Assembly: GCF_003290085.1 (NCBI RefSeq)
Contig: NZ_QMKJ01000001.1
Location: forward strand, 682,001-746,000
DNA from: Aliidiomarina sp. B3213
GTDB lineage: Bacteria; Pseudomonadota; Gammaproteobacteria; Enterobacterales; Alteromonadaceae
Length of the DNA: 64,000 nt
Reading direction: 5' to 3'
Shown here: positions 26,741-39,292 of the stretch, piece by piece
How the letters are laid out: every line of letters begins with the position of its first letter
How positions within the stretch are numbered: position 1 is the stretch's first letter
Position numbers and translations under genes: made by a program
Notes under the pieces: generated by a model
The model's database searches: none
Told to the model about the DNA's origin: nothing
Seen by the model: the letters and a program-made list of their open reading frames with translations, nothing else

Positions 26741-28268
26741 ACACTTTTGGTTGTCGTTTTGGCGATACCCTTCGGGCCGCTGCATAGCCGCGGCTCTGTT
26801 GGGTGGAACTACCGTATTTAGCTACGCACCATTTTCCTTACATTTGTCTATGCCTGTGCTTTTAACAGGCTTATTACTTGTCCTAGTTAGAAGCACTACA
26901 GCAAAACAAGCCTTACTTGTGGGCTTCTCCTTCGGTTTAGGTTGGTTTGGAGCTGGTGTCAGTTGGGTTTACGTGAGTATCGACCAATTTGGTGGCCTGC
27001 CCCTACTGTTTTCTGTTCTTCTCATGGTTCTATTGTGTGGTTACCTAGCACTTTACCCCGCTATCGCTGCATGGAGTTGGCACAAGTTTCGTATTCGTTC
27101 AGGTAGCTACGCATTGTGGACATTTCCACTATTCTGGCTTTTTTCCGAATGGTTAAGAAGCTGGCTTCTCACTGGCTTTCCATGGTTGGGTTTGGGCTAC
27201 ACGCAAACATCTAGCACGCTAGGGAACCTTGCACCCCACATGGGTGAGATCGGCATAACCGTCGTGCTATGGCTTATTGCTATAGCCTTCTGTGAAATTC
27301 TCCTAAAACGCAAGCTCGAGTATTTAGCTATACCGGTTTTATTGTTCGCCATCGCCTGGTTTAGTCCGAACTTTAATCCCATGCAACCTACTGGAGAAAC
27401 GCGAACGGTAGCCTTAGTGCAAGGAAATATTCAGCAATCGTTGAAGTGGGATGAGTCACAACAATGGCCTAATTATCTCACCTATCAAGACTTGAGCCGA
27501 CCACTATATGCCAGTAGCGACATTGTTTTTTGGCCTGAATCGGCAGTTACCTTTATTGAGCCGTATGCACAACAACCTCTAAACGAACTAGACCATCGTG
27601 TGCGTACCCAAAGTACAGAAGTTGTCACGGGCATTATCAATTACAACAGAGAAACCCGCGAATACTTTAATTCAATTATTACACTAGGTTCAGAAAGCCA
27701 ACCTTATCAATACATGGGCGAAAACCGGTACGAAAAACACCACCTATTGCCTATTGGAGAGTTTGTGCCCTTTCAAACACTGTTAAGCAAACTTGGACCG
27801 TTATTTAATTTGCCTATGTCCTCGTTTTCTCGCGGCGATACGGAGCAAAACAACCTGAATGTCGCAAACACCAATATTGCTGCCAATATTTGTTACGAGG
27901 TGGTATTCAGCGACTACATTCGTCAACAAGTAAACAGCGACACGGACATTTTACTTACCATAAGCAACGACTCTTGGTTTGGTCGCTCACATGGTCCGCA
28001 TCAGCATTTTCAGATAGCGCAAATGCGTGCCAAAGAGTTAGGCCGACCGATGCTTAGAGTCACCAACAACGGCGTAACCGGTGTTATCGACGACAACGGT
28101 AATATAGCAGCACGAATTGCTCAGTTCGCTCCTGGCGTGCTACAAGAAACAATTGTGCTCGTTGAAGGGGAAACTCTTTACCAAAAATGGGGAGACAGCA
28201 TTGCTTGGCTTATCAGCCTGTTACTCTCTGCAATCGTGTTAATCCGTAAAGCCTACAAAAAACGCTAG
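26715..28268 (+). CDS. lnt: Apolipoprotein N-acyltransferase Lnt
   Basis: Inner-membrane enzyme that N-acylates the lipid-modified cysteine, finishing lipoprotein maturation before Lol transport. The 517 residues have six or so N-terminal helices and a periplasmic nitrilase-like domain. The catalytic triad is visible: Glu in FWPESAVTF, Lys in RYEKHHLLPIGEFVPF and Cys in NICYEVVFSDY. It starts inside corC, a 26-base overlap. Its substrates here include LolB, LptE, RlpA and NlpI. Confidence 0.96.
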   Translation: MKLNLLLNKHFWLSFWRYPSGRCIAAALLGGTTVFSYAPFSLHLSMPVLLTGLLLVLVRSTTAKQALLVGFSFGLGWFGAGVSWVYVSIDQFGGLPLLFSVLLMVLLCGYLALYPAIAAWSWHKFRIRSGSYALWTFPLFWLFSEWLRSWLLTGFPWLGLGYTQTSSTLGNLAPHMGEIGITVVLWLIAIAFCEILLKRKLEYLAIPVLLFAIAWFSPNFNPMQPTGETRTVALVQGNIQQSLKWDESQQWPNYLTYQDLSRPLYASSDIVFWPESAVTFIEPYAQQPLNELDHRVRTQSTEVVTGIINYNRETREYFNSIITLGSESQPYQYMGENRYEKHHLLPIGEFVPFQTLLSKLGPLFNLPMSSFSRGDTEQNNLNVANTNIAANICYEVVFSDYIRQQVNSDTDILLTISNDSWFGRSHGPHQHFQIAQMRAKELGRPMLRVTNNGVTGVIDDNGNIAARIAQFAPGVLQETIVLVEGETLYQKWGDSIAWLISLLLSAIVLIRKAYKKR

Positions 28269-28396
28269 AAACTTCCCCTTTCGCCATAGTAAAACCAGTG
28301 AAAAATAAGATAAACTAACCCTATATTTTTCATTTTTAGGGCCTGCGCTCGTACGAGTTTAATTAGGCTCTATTTCGTACTCACAAGGAATTACCT

Positions 28397-28606
28397 ATGC
28401 TTGATTTATTCCATGCAGTTTTATTTACGGCTTTGATTGGCGCACTCGGTTTAGGGCTTGCCAGCATTGTTATGACTATTATTCCTGTACGTTCGGAAGA
28501 ACAATCTGCGGAAGAACTCGCTAAAACGCGCGTCGAGTATGCATTTTTCGGTTTTGCGGGTGTCGTTGTAGCATTCGTTATGTGGGTAGGTATGTGGCTT
28601 TCTTAA
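28397..28606 (+). CDS. Small two-helix membrane protein of unknown function
   Basis: 69 residues from ATG 28397, with AAGGAA at 28385-28390. Hydrophobic helices are at about 6-28 and 47-68, separated by a charged loop (PVRSEEQSAEELAKTRVEYA) that should face one side as a hairpin. I do not recognise the family. It lies alone between lnt and leuS, with 128 bases of AT-rich DNA upstream holding a weak inverted repeat (GAAAAATA / TATTTTTC) and the palindrome CTCGTACGAG. A good ribosome site and clean hydrophobic pattern support a real gene. Confidence 0.7.
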   Translation: MLDLFHAVLFTALIGALGLGLASIVMTIIPVRSEEQSAEELAKTRVEYAFFGFAGVVVAFVMWVGMWLS

Positions 28607-28656
28607 GCCTTGCCAACATCAATTTAAAGCAAGGTCGTCGACAGGTTGTAAGTTAA

Positions 28657-31755
<3,099 letters not shown>

Positions 31756-31756
<1 letters not shown>

Positions 31757-32817
31757 TGCAATTGCGAGCAGATCAACTCCAAAGCCACTTAAACACCAGC
31801 CTAGCGCCGGTTTATCTGATCTTCGGAGACGACCCTTTTTTGTTGCAGAAGCATATTGCGCAAATTCGCCAAGCGGCTCTACAGCAGGGTTTTGAGGAAC
31901 GTACAAGCCTAGTTCAAGATAAAGAGTTTAGTTGGTCTGAACTTGCAGACGCCACTCAGTCGATGTCGCTCTTCTCGAGCAAACAGCTTATAGAGTTAGA
32001 GTTGCCTAAAGCGGCGCCTGGCAAAGAAGGAGGCAAAGCGCTGTTAGCGTATCTTGAACAAAGAACTGACGATCATGTATTAATTGTGTTCGGTCCAAGA
32101 ATTAATAAAGCAACGCAGAATACAAAATGGTGTAAGTCACTTATTCAAGCTGGAGTGTTCGTACCGGTATACACCCCCGACGCAGCAAAGTTACCTCAAT
32201 ATATCAAAACTAGAGCCTCACTTTACCAAATACAATTGCAGCCAGAAGCCATTCAGCAATTGGCAACATGGTATGAGGGCAATTTGCTAGCGTTAGACCA
32301 AGAATTAAAAAAACTTAAACTTAGGCAGCCTGACGCGAGTTATGTGTGGTCTGCTGAAGAGCTACAACAGTCCAGTTCGGACCAAAGCCGTTTCGACATT
32401 TTTGCACTAAGAGACGCATTAATTCAGCAGAACTTAAAGCAATACTTACACACCTTGAGTAGGCTTCGTGAAGTAGGTACCGAACCCGTACTGATATGTT
32501 GGACGTTAAGTAAGTTGCAATCTACCTTAGACCAGCTTGCGAGAGCGATAGCTACCAGGCAAGACCTACGTGGAATATACAATAGAGAACGTATTTGGGC
32601 TCAGCAGCAAGGACAATTTGAGCACCTTGCCAGACAATATCAAATGTCGCTCAACCATCACCTTTTACACCTATTAGAGCGTTTAGAGTTCGCGATTAAA
32701 CGCGAGTCTGGAGAAGACATATTTACCCTTTTTGCTGAATTCGGCGTTGCACTATGTCGTTCACATTGCGTTGAACAGCTACAAGAGTTTCCGGGCGTAG
32801 AGCTAGAGGCTAGGTAA
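31756..32817 (+). CDS. holA: DNA polymerase III subunit delta
   Basis: Clamp-loader wrench that opens the beta sliding clamp. In the 353 residues, PVYLIFGDDPFLLQKHIAQIRQAA near the N terminus and SLFSSKQLIELELP are typical. The long helical C-terminal part carries EDIFTLFAEFGVALC. The AAA+-like fold has no functional P-loop, as expected for delta. It overlaps lptE and nadD by one base each, so lptE-holA-nadD is one translational unit. Confidence 0.95.
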
Positions 32818-33428
32818 TGCGAGTTGCCATTTTAGGGGGTACTTTCGACCCTATTCATGCGGGTCACTTAGATCCGGTGTTGGAGGTTCAACATGAATTT
32901 GGGTGGAACCAAATTCACCTATTGCCTACCTTCACACCGCCCTACCGCGACCAGCCTATAGCAACAGACCAGCAACGTTGGGAGATGGTTCAACTGGCAG
33001 CTGAAACAGCTAACTATCTCGTTGCCAATGACTATGAATTAAGCTCGAAAAGGCCTTCGCGTACACTGCCCACACTGAAGCATTTTAAACAACAACACTC
33101 TACTGACCAGCTTTACTTCCTAATTGGCATGGACAGCTTTGTATCTTTAGATAAATGGCTAAGCTGGCGAGAGCTCACTGATTATGCCCGCCTAGTGGTG
33201 TTTGGCAGACCAAAATATGATTTGTCACAGTGTTCTTCCGAACTCAATGCTTGGGCTGCTGAGCAAAAAGAACAAGGAAAGCTATTCTTTCCACAAACCA
33301 ACACTGTAAATATATCGTCAACAGAGCTTCGCGAATTGATTCAAACTAAAGGGATCGATAATGTGCCCGACGGTTTGCTTTCTCCTGAAGTAGCAAACTA
33401 CATAAAAACACATAATTTATACCGTTAA
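32817..33428 (+). CDS. nadD: Nicotinate-nucleotide adenylyltransferase
   Basis: Makes nicotinic acid adenine dinucleotide from NaMN and ATP in NAD synthesis. The 203 residues have the nucleotidyltransferase GGTFDPIHAGH with the HxGH motif at 14-17, and the C-terminal ISSTELRE (ISSTxxR motif). The length is normal. It directly follows holA, and after 66 bases rsfS begins; holA-nadD-rsfS-rlmH-mrdA-mrdB is the conserved order. Confidence 0.96.
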   Translation: MRVAILGGTFDPIHAGHLDPVLEVQHEFGWNQIHLLPTFTPPYRDQPIATDQQRWEMVQLAAETANYLVANDYELSSKRPSRTLPTLKHFKQQHSTDQLYFLIGMDSFVSLDKWLSWRELTDYARLVVFGRPKYDLSQCSSELNAWAAEQKEQGKLFFPQTNTVNISSTELRELIQTKGIDNVPDGLLSPEVANYIKTHNLYR

Positions 33429-33494
33429 ATCCCTTTATTCGGGAACTCGTGATAAACTTTACCTGTCATAAATCATTATTGGAGATAACTGAAC

Positions 33495-33818
33495 TTGCAA
33501 GCTACAGCGTTACGAGATTTTGTCGTAGATAAAGCCGAAGATATTAAAGCTAGAGATATCCAAATTATCGATATTAGCGATAAAACAGATGTTACCGATT
33601 TCTTAGTGATTTGTTCGGGTAACTCTAAAACTCATGTGAAGAGTATTGCGAACCACATTGCAACCGAAGCTAAACATGCCGGTAACGCTCCTCTAGGACT
33701 AGAGGGAGAAGACGAGTCTGAGTGGGTATTGGTTGACCTAGGTGACGTTGTAGTTCATGTCATGCAAGACAGTGCTAGAGACTTTTACCAACTTGAGAAG
33801 TTATGGGGCCACCCGTAA
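33495..33818 (+). CDS. rsfS: Ribosomal silencing factor RsfS
   Basis: Binds L14 and blocks subunit joining when nutrients are short. The 107 residues start at TTG 33495, ten bases after GGAG. The conserved core reads ARDIQIIDISDKTDVTDF, then CSGNSKTHVKSIANHI, EDESEWVLVDLGDVVVHVM and RDFYQLEKLWG. Three bases separate it from rlmH. Confidence 0.96.
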   Translation: MQATALRDFVVDKAEDIKARDIQIIDISDKTDVTDFLVICSGNSKTHVKSIANHIATEAKHAGNAPLGLEGEDESEWVLVDLGDVVVHVMQDSARDFYQLEKLWGHP

Positions 33819-33821
33819 GTC

Positions 33822-34292
33822 ATGCGAATTCAACTCGTAGCCGTAGGCACAAAAATGCCCGGCTGGGTTCAAGAAGGTTTTGCTGAATACAGCAAACGTT
33901 TCCCTCCAGAAATTCAGTTTTCCTTAACTGAAATTCCGGCAGAGAAGCGCGGAAAGAAAGCAGACACAGTGCGAATTACCGAACGAGAAGGCGAGAAAAT
34001 GCTTGCTGCAGTCCCTCGGTCTAATCGCATTGTTACGCTTGAGGTTGAAGGTAGGCCGTGGACTACTCATCAACTGTCCGAGCGACTTCAGTCGTGGCAG
34101 TTTGATGGTAGAGATATTTCATTACTCGTTGGCGGCCCAGAGGGGTTGTCTCCGGCGTGTATTGCAGCGAAAGATGAACGCTGGTCATTATCGCCGTTGA
34201 CATTACCTCACCCTATCGTCAGAGTATTAATTGCAGAGTCATTATTTAGGGCTTGGAGCTTATTAAATAACCACCCATATCATCGCGAATAA
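33822..34292 (+). CDS. rlmH: 23S rRNA pseudouridine-1915 N3-methyltransferase RlmH
   Basis: SPOUT methyltransferase acting on the mature 70S ribosome. The 156 residues have the SAM-binding knot motif [13 protein letters not shown], followed by [27 protein letters not shown] and the terminal NHPYHRE. It lies two bases before mrdA, joining ribosome and cell-wall genes in one run as in E. coli. Confidence 0.97.
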   Translation: MRIQLVAVGTKMPGWVQEGFAEYSKRFPPEIQFSLTEIPAEKRGKKADTVRITEREGEKMLAAVPRSNRIVTLEVEGRPWTTHQLSERLQSWQFDGRDISLLVGGPEGLSPACIAAKDERWSLSPLTLPHPIVRVLIAESLFRAWSLLNNHPYHRE

Positions 34293-34294
34293 AA

Positions 34295-36232
34295 ATGATA
34301 AGAAAACGCGTACCGATTAGAAACCATCAAGCTGAAGCTCAACTGTTTTTCAGAAGAGCTGCTTTTTGTTTGGTGGTTGTCTGCATTGTTTTTCTAGTGC
34401 TATTAGGTAACTTGTATCGTCTACAGGTTACGTCTCACGAAGAATATCAAACTCGCTCCAACAGTAACCGAATCATGGTTTTACCGGTAGCTCCAAACCG
34501 AGGACTAATCTATGACCGCAATGGAAGAATTCTTGCTGAGAATATTCCTGTATATAGCCTAGAAGTCATTCCCGAAGAGGTTCGCAACCTCGACGAAAGG
34601 TTACTTGAGGTTACCGAGTTACTTAGCTTACCCTTAGAAAATATTGAACAATTTAACCAACAACTTCGTTACTCGCGACGTTTCCCGCAAATTGCACTTG
34701 CCGATAACTTAACCGAACAGCAAGTTGCGCAGTTTTCAGTACATCAGCATCGTTTCCCAGGATTTTCTGTAGAAGCTCGCTTACAACGCAATTACCCATT
34801 TGGCCCATTATTTACCCACTCGATAGGTTATGTTGGTAGAATTAACGAGCAAGATGAGACTCGACTTGAAGAAGCCGGCCTGTCAGCAAACTACGCTGCA
34901 ACACGCACCATGGGCAAGCTTGGTGTAGAACGTTTTTATGAAAACCTGCTGCATGGCGAAGTTGGCTACCAAACCGTAGAAGTAAACAACCGCGGAAGAG
35001 TTTTACGTACATTAGAGCTCAACTCTCCTACTCCCGGACAAGACATCTATTTAGAAGTAGATGCAGGTTTGCAGCAAGTCGCTATTGAGCAACTTGGTGA
35101 CAAGCGCGGTGCCATTGTAGTGCTTGATACGCAAACAGGAGGAGTACTAGCGATGGCGAGTACCCCTACCTACGACCCTAACTGGTTTGTAGGAGGTATT
35201 TCTGTTGCCCAATACCGTTCGCTGTTATCAAACCAAGACAACCCGCTGATTAACCGAGCTACACAAGGTCGATATCCACCAGCGTCCACAGTAAAGCCAT
35301 TGATCGGGCTATTAGGTCTGCAAGAACAAATCATTGAACCCGAAACACGCGTTTGGGATCCAGGATACTTCGAAATAGATGGTGTTGATCGACGCATGAG
35401 GGACTGGAAAGACGGTGGTCATGGTTGGGTAAACTTGGACCGCGCGATAACCGAGTCTTGTAATACGTTCTATTACCACCTGTCGTTACAGCTTGGTATC
35501 GACACACTGTCAGACTTTATGCACCAAGTAGGCTTTGGCCACCGAACAGGTGTCGACATTCTGGAAGAAAACGCAGCACTTATGCCAACGCGGGGATGGA
35601 AACAAGCTCGCTTTGGGGAGCCCTGGTTTGCCGGTGAAACACTTTCCGTAGGTATAGGTCAGAGTTACTGGACCGTTACTCCATTGCAATTGGCAACGAC
35701 CACTCAAGTATTAGCTAACCGAGGTAGCCGAGGCGTTCCGAGATTCTTAAGAGCTGTGGAGGAAGACGCAGGCCTGAGAAGAGTTGTTCCACAATTTGAA
35801 ACGCCTATTGTTGTAGATAGCGAAGAATATTGGGATGCAGTGCAAACCGCTATGGAACACGTAACTTCTCGTGTTACCGGTACAGCGTTTCGGGCTTTTA
35901 ACGACGCCAACTACACTGCAGCTGGCAAAACAGGTACCGCACAGGTTGTAAGGTTGGCTGATGAAGACGATGCGGAACGTCCAGAAACAGAGGATGTGGA
36001 AGAACGCTTTCGAGATAATGCAACTTATATCGGTTACGCGCCCGCAGACACCCCTGAAATAGTGATCGCAATAGCTATCGAAAACGTCGGCGGTGGCGGC
36101 AGTAATGCGGCTCCAATAGCAAGAGAAGTTATGGACTATTACTTTGAACACTTAAGTGTCGATGGCCGCCCTATCTCAGCAATTGCCGACTATGTGGAAC
36201 CCGCAGAGGAGCCTACAGATGCAAACGACTGA
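34295..36232 (+). CDS. mrdA: Penicillin-binding protein 2 (peptidoglycan DD-transpeptidase)
   Basis: Elongasome transpeptidase that crosslinks new side-wall peptidoglycan with RodA. The 645 residues have one N-terminal helix (about 22-43), a pedestal domain (PNRGLIYDRNGRILAENIPVYSLEVIPE) and the transpeptidase with catalytic S331 in PPASTVKP, SCN in TESCNTFYYH and KTG in AAGKTGTAQV. An acidic tail (VEPAEEPTDAND) ends the protein. The stop overlaps mrdB by 14 bases. Confidence 0.97.
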   Translation: MIRKRVPIRNHQAEAQLFFRRAAFCLVVVCIVFLVLLGNLYRLQVTSHEEYQTRSNSNRIMVLPVAPNRGLIYDRNGRILAENIPVYSLEVIPEEVRNLDERLLEVTELLSLPLENIEQFNQQLRYSRRFPQIALADNLTEQQVAQFSVHQHRFPGFSVEARLQRNYPFGPLFTHSIGYVGRINEQDETRLEEAGLSANYAATRTMGKLGVERFYENLLHGEVGYQTVEVNNRGRVLRTLELNSPTPGQDIYLEVDAGLQQVAIEQLGDKRGAIVVLDTQTGGVLAMASTPTYDPNWFVGGISVAQYRSLLSNQDNPLINRATQGRYPPASTVKPLIGLLGLQEQIIEPETRVWDPGYFEIDGVDRRMRDWKDGGHGWVNLDRAITESCNTFYYHLSLQLGIDTLSDFMHQVGFGHRTGVDILEENAALMPTRGWKQARFGEPWFAGETLSVGIGQSYWTVTPLQLATTTQVLANRGSRGVPRFLRAVEEDAGLRRVVPQFETPIVVDSEEYWDAVQTAMEHVTSRVTGTAFRAFNDANYTAAGKTGTAQVVRLADEDDAERPETEDVEERFRDNATYIGYAPADTPEIVIAIAIENVGGGGSNAAPIAREVMDYYFEHLSVDGRPISAIADYVEPAEEPTDAND

Positions 36233-37334
36233 AGAAAGAGATCGTCACCCACTGTTAGCTAAGCTGCATATCGACGGACCTTTATTTTTGGGGCTGTTAG
36301 CACTATGTGTTGTCAGCTTATTCGTTATTTATAGTGCTGGCGGTGAAAATAGCCGAATTATGATTGCGCAAAGTATTCGTATTGGATTGTCGTTCGCCAT
36401 ATTGTTCATTGTCGCGCAAATTAATCCAGCTCGATATTCCAGCTGGGCAGTCCTCATTTATTTATTTGGTGTTGCATTATTGGTTGCCGTGCTCTTTGTT
36501 GGTGTTACAGGGAAAGGCGCGCAGCGATGGCTAGACCTGGGCATTGCTCGCGTGCAACCTTCTGAGGTGCTGAAGCTAGCCGTACCCTTTATGCTGGCTT
36601 GGTATTGCGCTCGTAAAGAACTTCCAATACGTACAACCCACGTAATTGGTGGGCTTATTTTGGTCATGATCCCTACGTTTTTAATTTACAAACAACCTGA
36701 TCTAGGCACCGCAATTTTGGTTGCGACATCAGGTATATTTGTGTTGTTTCTGGCAGGGATGAGTTGGCGACTCATTACACTAGGTGGCTTCTTAGCGGCA
36801 TTATCACTGCCTTTACTTTGGATTTTTGCTTTACACGATTATCAAAAACAAAGGGTACTCACTTTTCTTAATCCGGAAAGCGATCCGCTCGGTGCGGGTT
36901 ACCATATTATCCAATCGAAAATAGCCATTGGTTCAGGTGGCGTTGAAGGCAAAGGCTGGCTACAAGGTACGCAATCTCAACTAGAGTTCCTACCAGAACG
37001 CCATACCGACTTTATTTTCTCGGTATTTAGCGAAGAATTCGGTTTAATAGGTGTACTCGGACTTCTCATTCTTTATGGCTTCGTGATTACTCGGAGTATG
37101 TTAATTTCCATTCGCGCACAAAGCATGTTTACTCGCCTGATGGGGGGGAGTATCACCCTAACCTTCTTTATTTATGTGTTGGTGAATATAGGTATGGTTT
37201 CAGGCTTACTGCCTGTAGTAGGCGTGCCGCTACCATTAATCAGTTATGGCGGTACATCAATGGTGACCATGATGGCAGGGTTCGGTATTATCATGGCTAT
37301 TGCGACGCATCGTCGACTCGTTGTCAGTAATTAG
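36219..37334 (+). CDS. mrdB: Peptidoglycan glycosyltransferase RodA
   Basis: SEDS-family polymerase of the elongasome, partner of PBP2. I place the start at ATG 36219, seven bases after GAGGAG (36206-36211), giving 371 residues; the longer frame from 36156 would run through mrdA. Ten hydrophobic segments are visible. Signatures are GKGAQRWLDLGIARVQPSE, KQPDLGTAIL, the essential-loop segment LPERHTDFIFSVFSEEFG, and the C-terminal GMVSGLLPVVGVPLPLISYGG. Confidence 0.96.
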   Translation: MQTTEERDRHPLLAKLHIDGPLFLGLLALCVVSLFVIYSAGGENSRIMIAQSIRIGLSFAILFIVAQINPARYSSWAVLIYLFGVALLVAVLFVGVTGKGAQRWLDLGIARVQPSEVLKLAVPFMLAWYCARKELPIRTTHVIGGLILVMIPTFLIYKQPDLGTAILVATSGIFVLFLAGMSWRLITLGGFLAALSLPLLWIFALHDYQKQRVLTFLNPESDPLGAGYHIIQSKIAIGSGGVEGKGWLQGTQSQLEFLPERHTDFIFSVFSEEFGLIGVLGLLILYGFVITRSMLISIRAQSMFTRLMGGSITLTFFIYVLVNIGMVSGLLPVVGVPLPLISYGGTSMVTMMAGFGIIMAIATHRRLVVSN

Positions 37335-37342
37335 GGGATTCT

Positions 37343-38317
37343 ATGAAAGCTTTAAAGGCATTATGTATAAGCATTGCCATACTATTCACTACACAAGTTA
37401 ATTCGACCCCTATTCAGATTAGTGCTGACTTCTATGAGGAACTGGAAGAGAAGTTTCAGATTGACCGAACCACTGCCGAGCAAATCCTACAAAATGCCCA
37501 GCGTAGCCAGGACGTTTTAGACGCGATAGCCCGTCCTTGGGAAGCGAAACCTTGGTTTCAGTATTACCCGATCTTTTTAACCGAATCACGTGTAGCCAAC
37601 GGCATAGCCTTTTGGCAAGAGCACCAAGACACTCTTTTGCGAGCCGAAGAGGAATACGGGGTTCCAGCCGAAATTATCCTCGCTATCCTTGGTGTAGAAA
37701 CATCATATGGCCAGATTATGGGGCGTCATCGCGTTCTGGATAGCTTATATACGCTAGCTTTTCACTACCCTCCTCGCGCACAATTCTTCCGTTCGGAGCT
37801 GCAACACTTTTTAGCATTAGTCGCAGAGGAACAACTAGACCCAAGTACGCTAAATGGTTCTTATGCAGGAGCTATGGGTTTCGGTCAATTTATTTCGTCT
37901 AGTTACCGCGCCTACGCGGTAGACTTTGACCAAGACGGACAACGCGACCTTCTGAACAACCCTGTTGACGCCATTGGTAGTGTTGCAAACTATTTTGCTC
38001 GCCATAATTGGCAAAGAAACCAGCCTATTATAACGCCAGCGTGGCCTAGTTCAGAACATGAATTTAATACCCTAATCTCTTCTCGAGGCACACAACTTAC
38101 CCATACCGTAGGTGAGATACAGGAGCACCATGTTGCGTTCACAACAGAGCTAACAAGCAACACAAGAGCTCGATTATTTAAATTTGAAGAAGCACAAGGC
38201 AACGCATCTTACTGGGTGGGTTTCCAAAATTTTTACGCCATAACGCGCTATAACCACAGCCCGTTATATGCGATGGTGGTGTTCCAACTTTCTGAACGTC
38301 TTCGTAGGCAGATGTAA
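37343..38317 (+). CDS. mltB: Lytic murein transglycosylase B
   Basis: Cleaves the MurNAc-GlcNAc bond to form 1,6-anhydromuropeptides. The 324 residues carry the catalytic Glu119 in ILGVETSYGQIMG, then TLAFHYPPRAQFF and SYAGAMGFGQFISSSYRAYAVDFDQDGQRDL. A signal peptide spans residues 1-21 (VNS-TPIQ), but there is no lipobox cysteine, so unlike E. coli MltB this enzyme is probably soluble in the periplasm. It overlaps rlpA by one base. Confidence 0.95.
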   Translation: MKALKALCISIAILFTTQVNSTPIQISADFYEELEEKFQIDRTTAEQILQNAQRSQDVLDAIARPWEAKPWFQYYPIFLTESRVANGIAFWQEHQDTLLRAEEEYGVPAEIILAILGVETSYGQIMGRHRVLDSLYTLAFHYPPRAQFFRSELQHFLALVAEEQLDPSTLNGSYAGAMGFGQFISSSYRAYAVDFDQDGQRDLLNNPVDAIGSVANYFARHNWQRNQPIITPAWPSSEHEFNTLISSRGTQLTHTVGEIQEHHVAFTTELTSNTRARLFKFEEAQGNASYWVGFQNFYAITRYNHSPLYAMVVFQLSERLRRQM

Positions 38318-39213
38318 TGAAGAAGTATCTCTTTCTAGTTTCGGCTTTAAGCCTGTTAATCAGTGGCTGCAGCCAAACTTCGGGCGGCCGTTACCAAATA
38401 GACCAAGACCATGCGCCCACACGTACGCCGACTGAAGCTGAAACTATGGACCCAACGCCTAGGTTTGAACCATACACTAGGCAAGGTAACGCGCCCTACT
38501 CCTTATTCGGTGAAGACTACCAAATTGTAGAGGACGTAAGAGGATACGAAGAAACAGGAATTGCGTCTTGGTACGGCCAAAAATTTCATGGCCATCTCAC
38601 CTCAAATGGTGAGTATTTTAATATGTTTAGTATGTCCGCGGCACACAAAACTCTGCCATTACCGAGTTATGTGCGCGTAACTAACTTAGACAATGGAGAA
38701 GAAGCCATTGTTCGCGTCAATGACCGCGGTCCATTCCATGATGGTCGCATCATTGATCTTTCCTATGCTGCTGCCTACCGCCTGGGTGTCACGGAAACAG
38801 GGACAGCGCAGGTACGTATTGAAGTGCTACAGCCAGAGCTAGAAGATTTAGCGGAGCAGTCTGACAGTTCAGAGCCCGTTGAAGTTAGTGAGACTATTGT
38901 GGCGGCACCCGAAGAACAACAAAGCGAGTTGCCACAATCTTTGCATGGCCTATTTATTCAAATTGCTGCAACGCAAGAACGCAAAAATGCCGAAAACGCA
39001 GCGACAGAACTTCAAGAAAACTTTAACCTATCCGCAACTATTTACCAGAACAACGGTCTACATAAACTGTTAGCCGGTCCATTTGGTGAATTAGAGGCTG
39101 CACGGTGGTTGTCTCAATTACGAGCTGACGGTTATGAAGGCGCATTTAGAGTTGAATTCAGCTCTGAAAATAGCGAACAAAACCCTTCTGAAAGCTCGGA
39201 GGCACCAGAATAA
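38317..39213 (+). CDS. rlpA: Septal-ring lytic transglycosylase RlpA (lipoprotein)
   Basis: Outer-membrane lipoprotein that, in the forms studied, cleaves denuded glycan strands at division sites. The lipobox LLISGC ends a short signal peptide. The double-psi beta-barrel lies at about 85-170: GIASWYGQKFHGHLTSNGE (catalytic Glu region), then VRVNDRGPFHDGRIIDLSYAAA. A Glu/Ser-rich linker leads to a C-terminal SPOR domain (about 208-285), which binds denuded peptidoglycan. The tail is again Ser/Glu-rich. It directly follows mltB. Confidence 0.95.
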   Translation: MKKYLFLVSALSLLISGCSQTSGGRYQIDQDHAPTRTPTEAETMDPTPRFEPYTRQGNAPYSLFGEDYQIVEDVRGYEETGIASWYGQKFHGHLTSNGEYFNMFSMSAAHKTLPLPSYVRVTNLDNGEEAIVRVNDRGPFHDGRIIDLSYAAAYRLGVTETGTAQVRIEVLQPELEDLAEQSDSSEPVEVSETIVAAPEEQQSELPQSLHGLFIQIAATQERKNAENAATELQENFNLSATIYQNNGLHKLLAGPFGELEAARWLSQLRADGYEGAFRVEFSSENSEQNPSESSEAPE

Positions 39214-39215
39214 TC

Positions 39216-39224
39216 TGGTATAAT
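39216..39224 (+). promoter_or_regulatory. Extended -10 promoter element before dacA
   Basis: TGG-TATAAT, an extended -10, about 70 bases before the dacA start. The -35 region has no good match, which is usual when TGn is present. Confidence 0.5.
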
Positions 39225-39292
39225 TCCGCCGTTTATTGAACACCTAAATCTTGTCCATTCATAATTAAAGAACAAAGAGAGCTTCTAGACTC

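Noticed and set aside
36156-36218. 63-base N-terminal extension of rodA
   Set aside because: It lies within mrdA in another frame; ATG 36219 has GAGGAG at ideal spacing and gives the normal N terminus.
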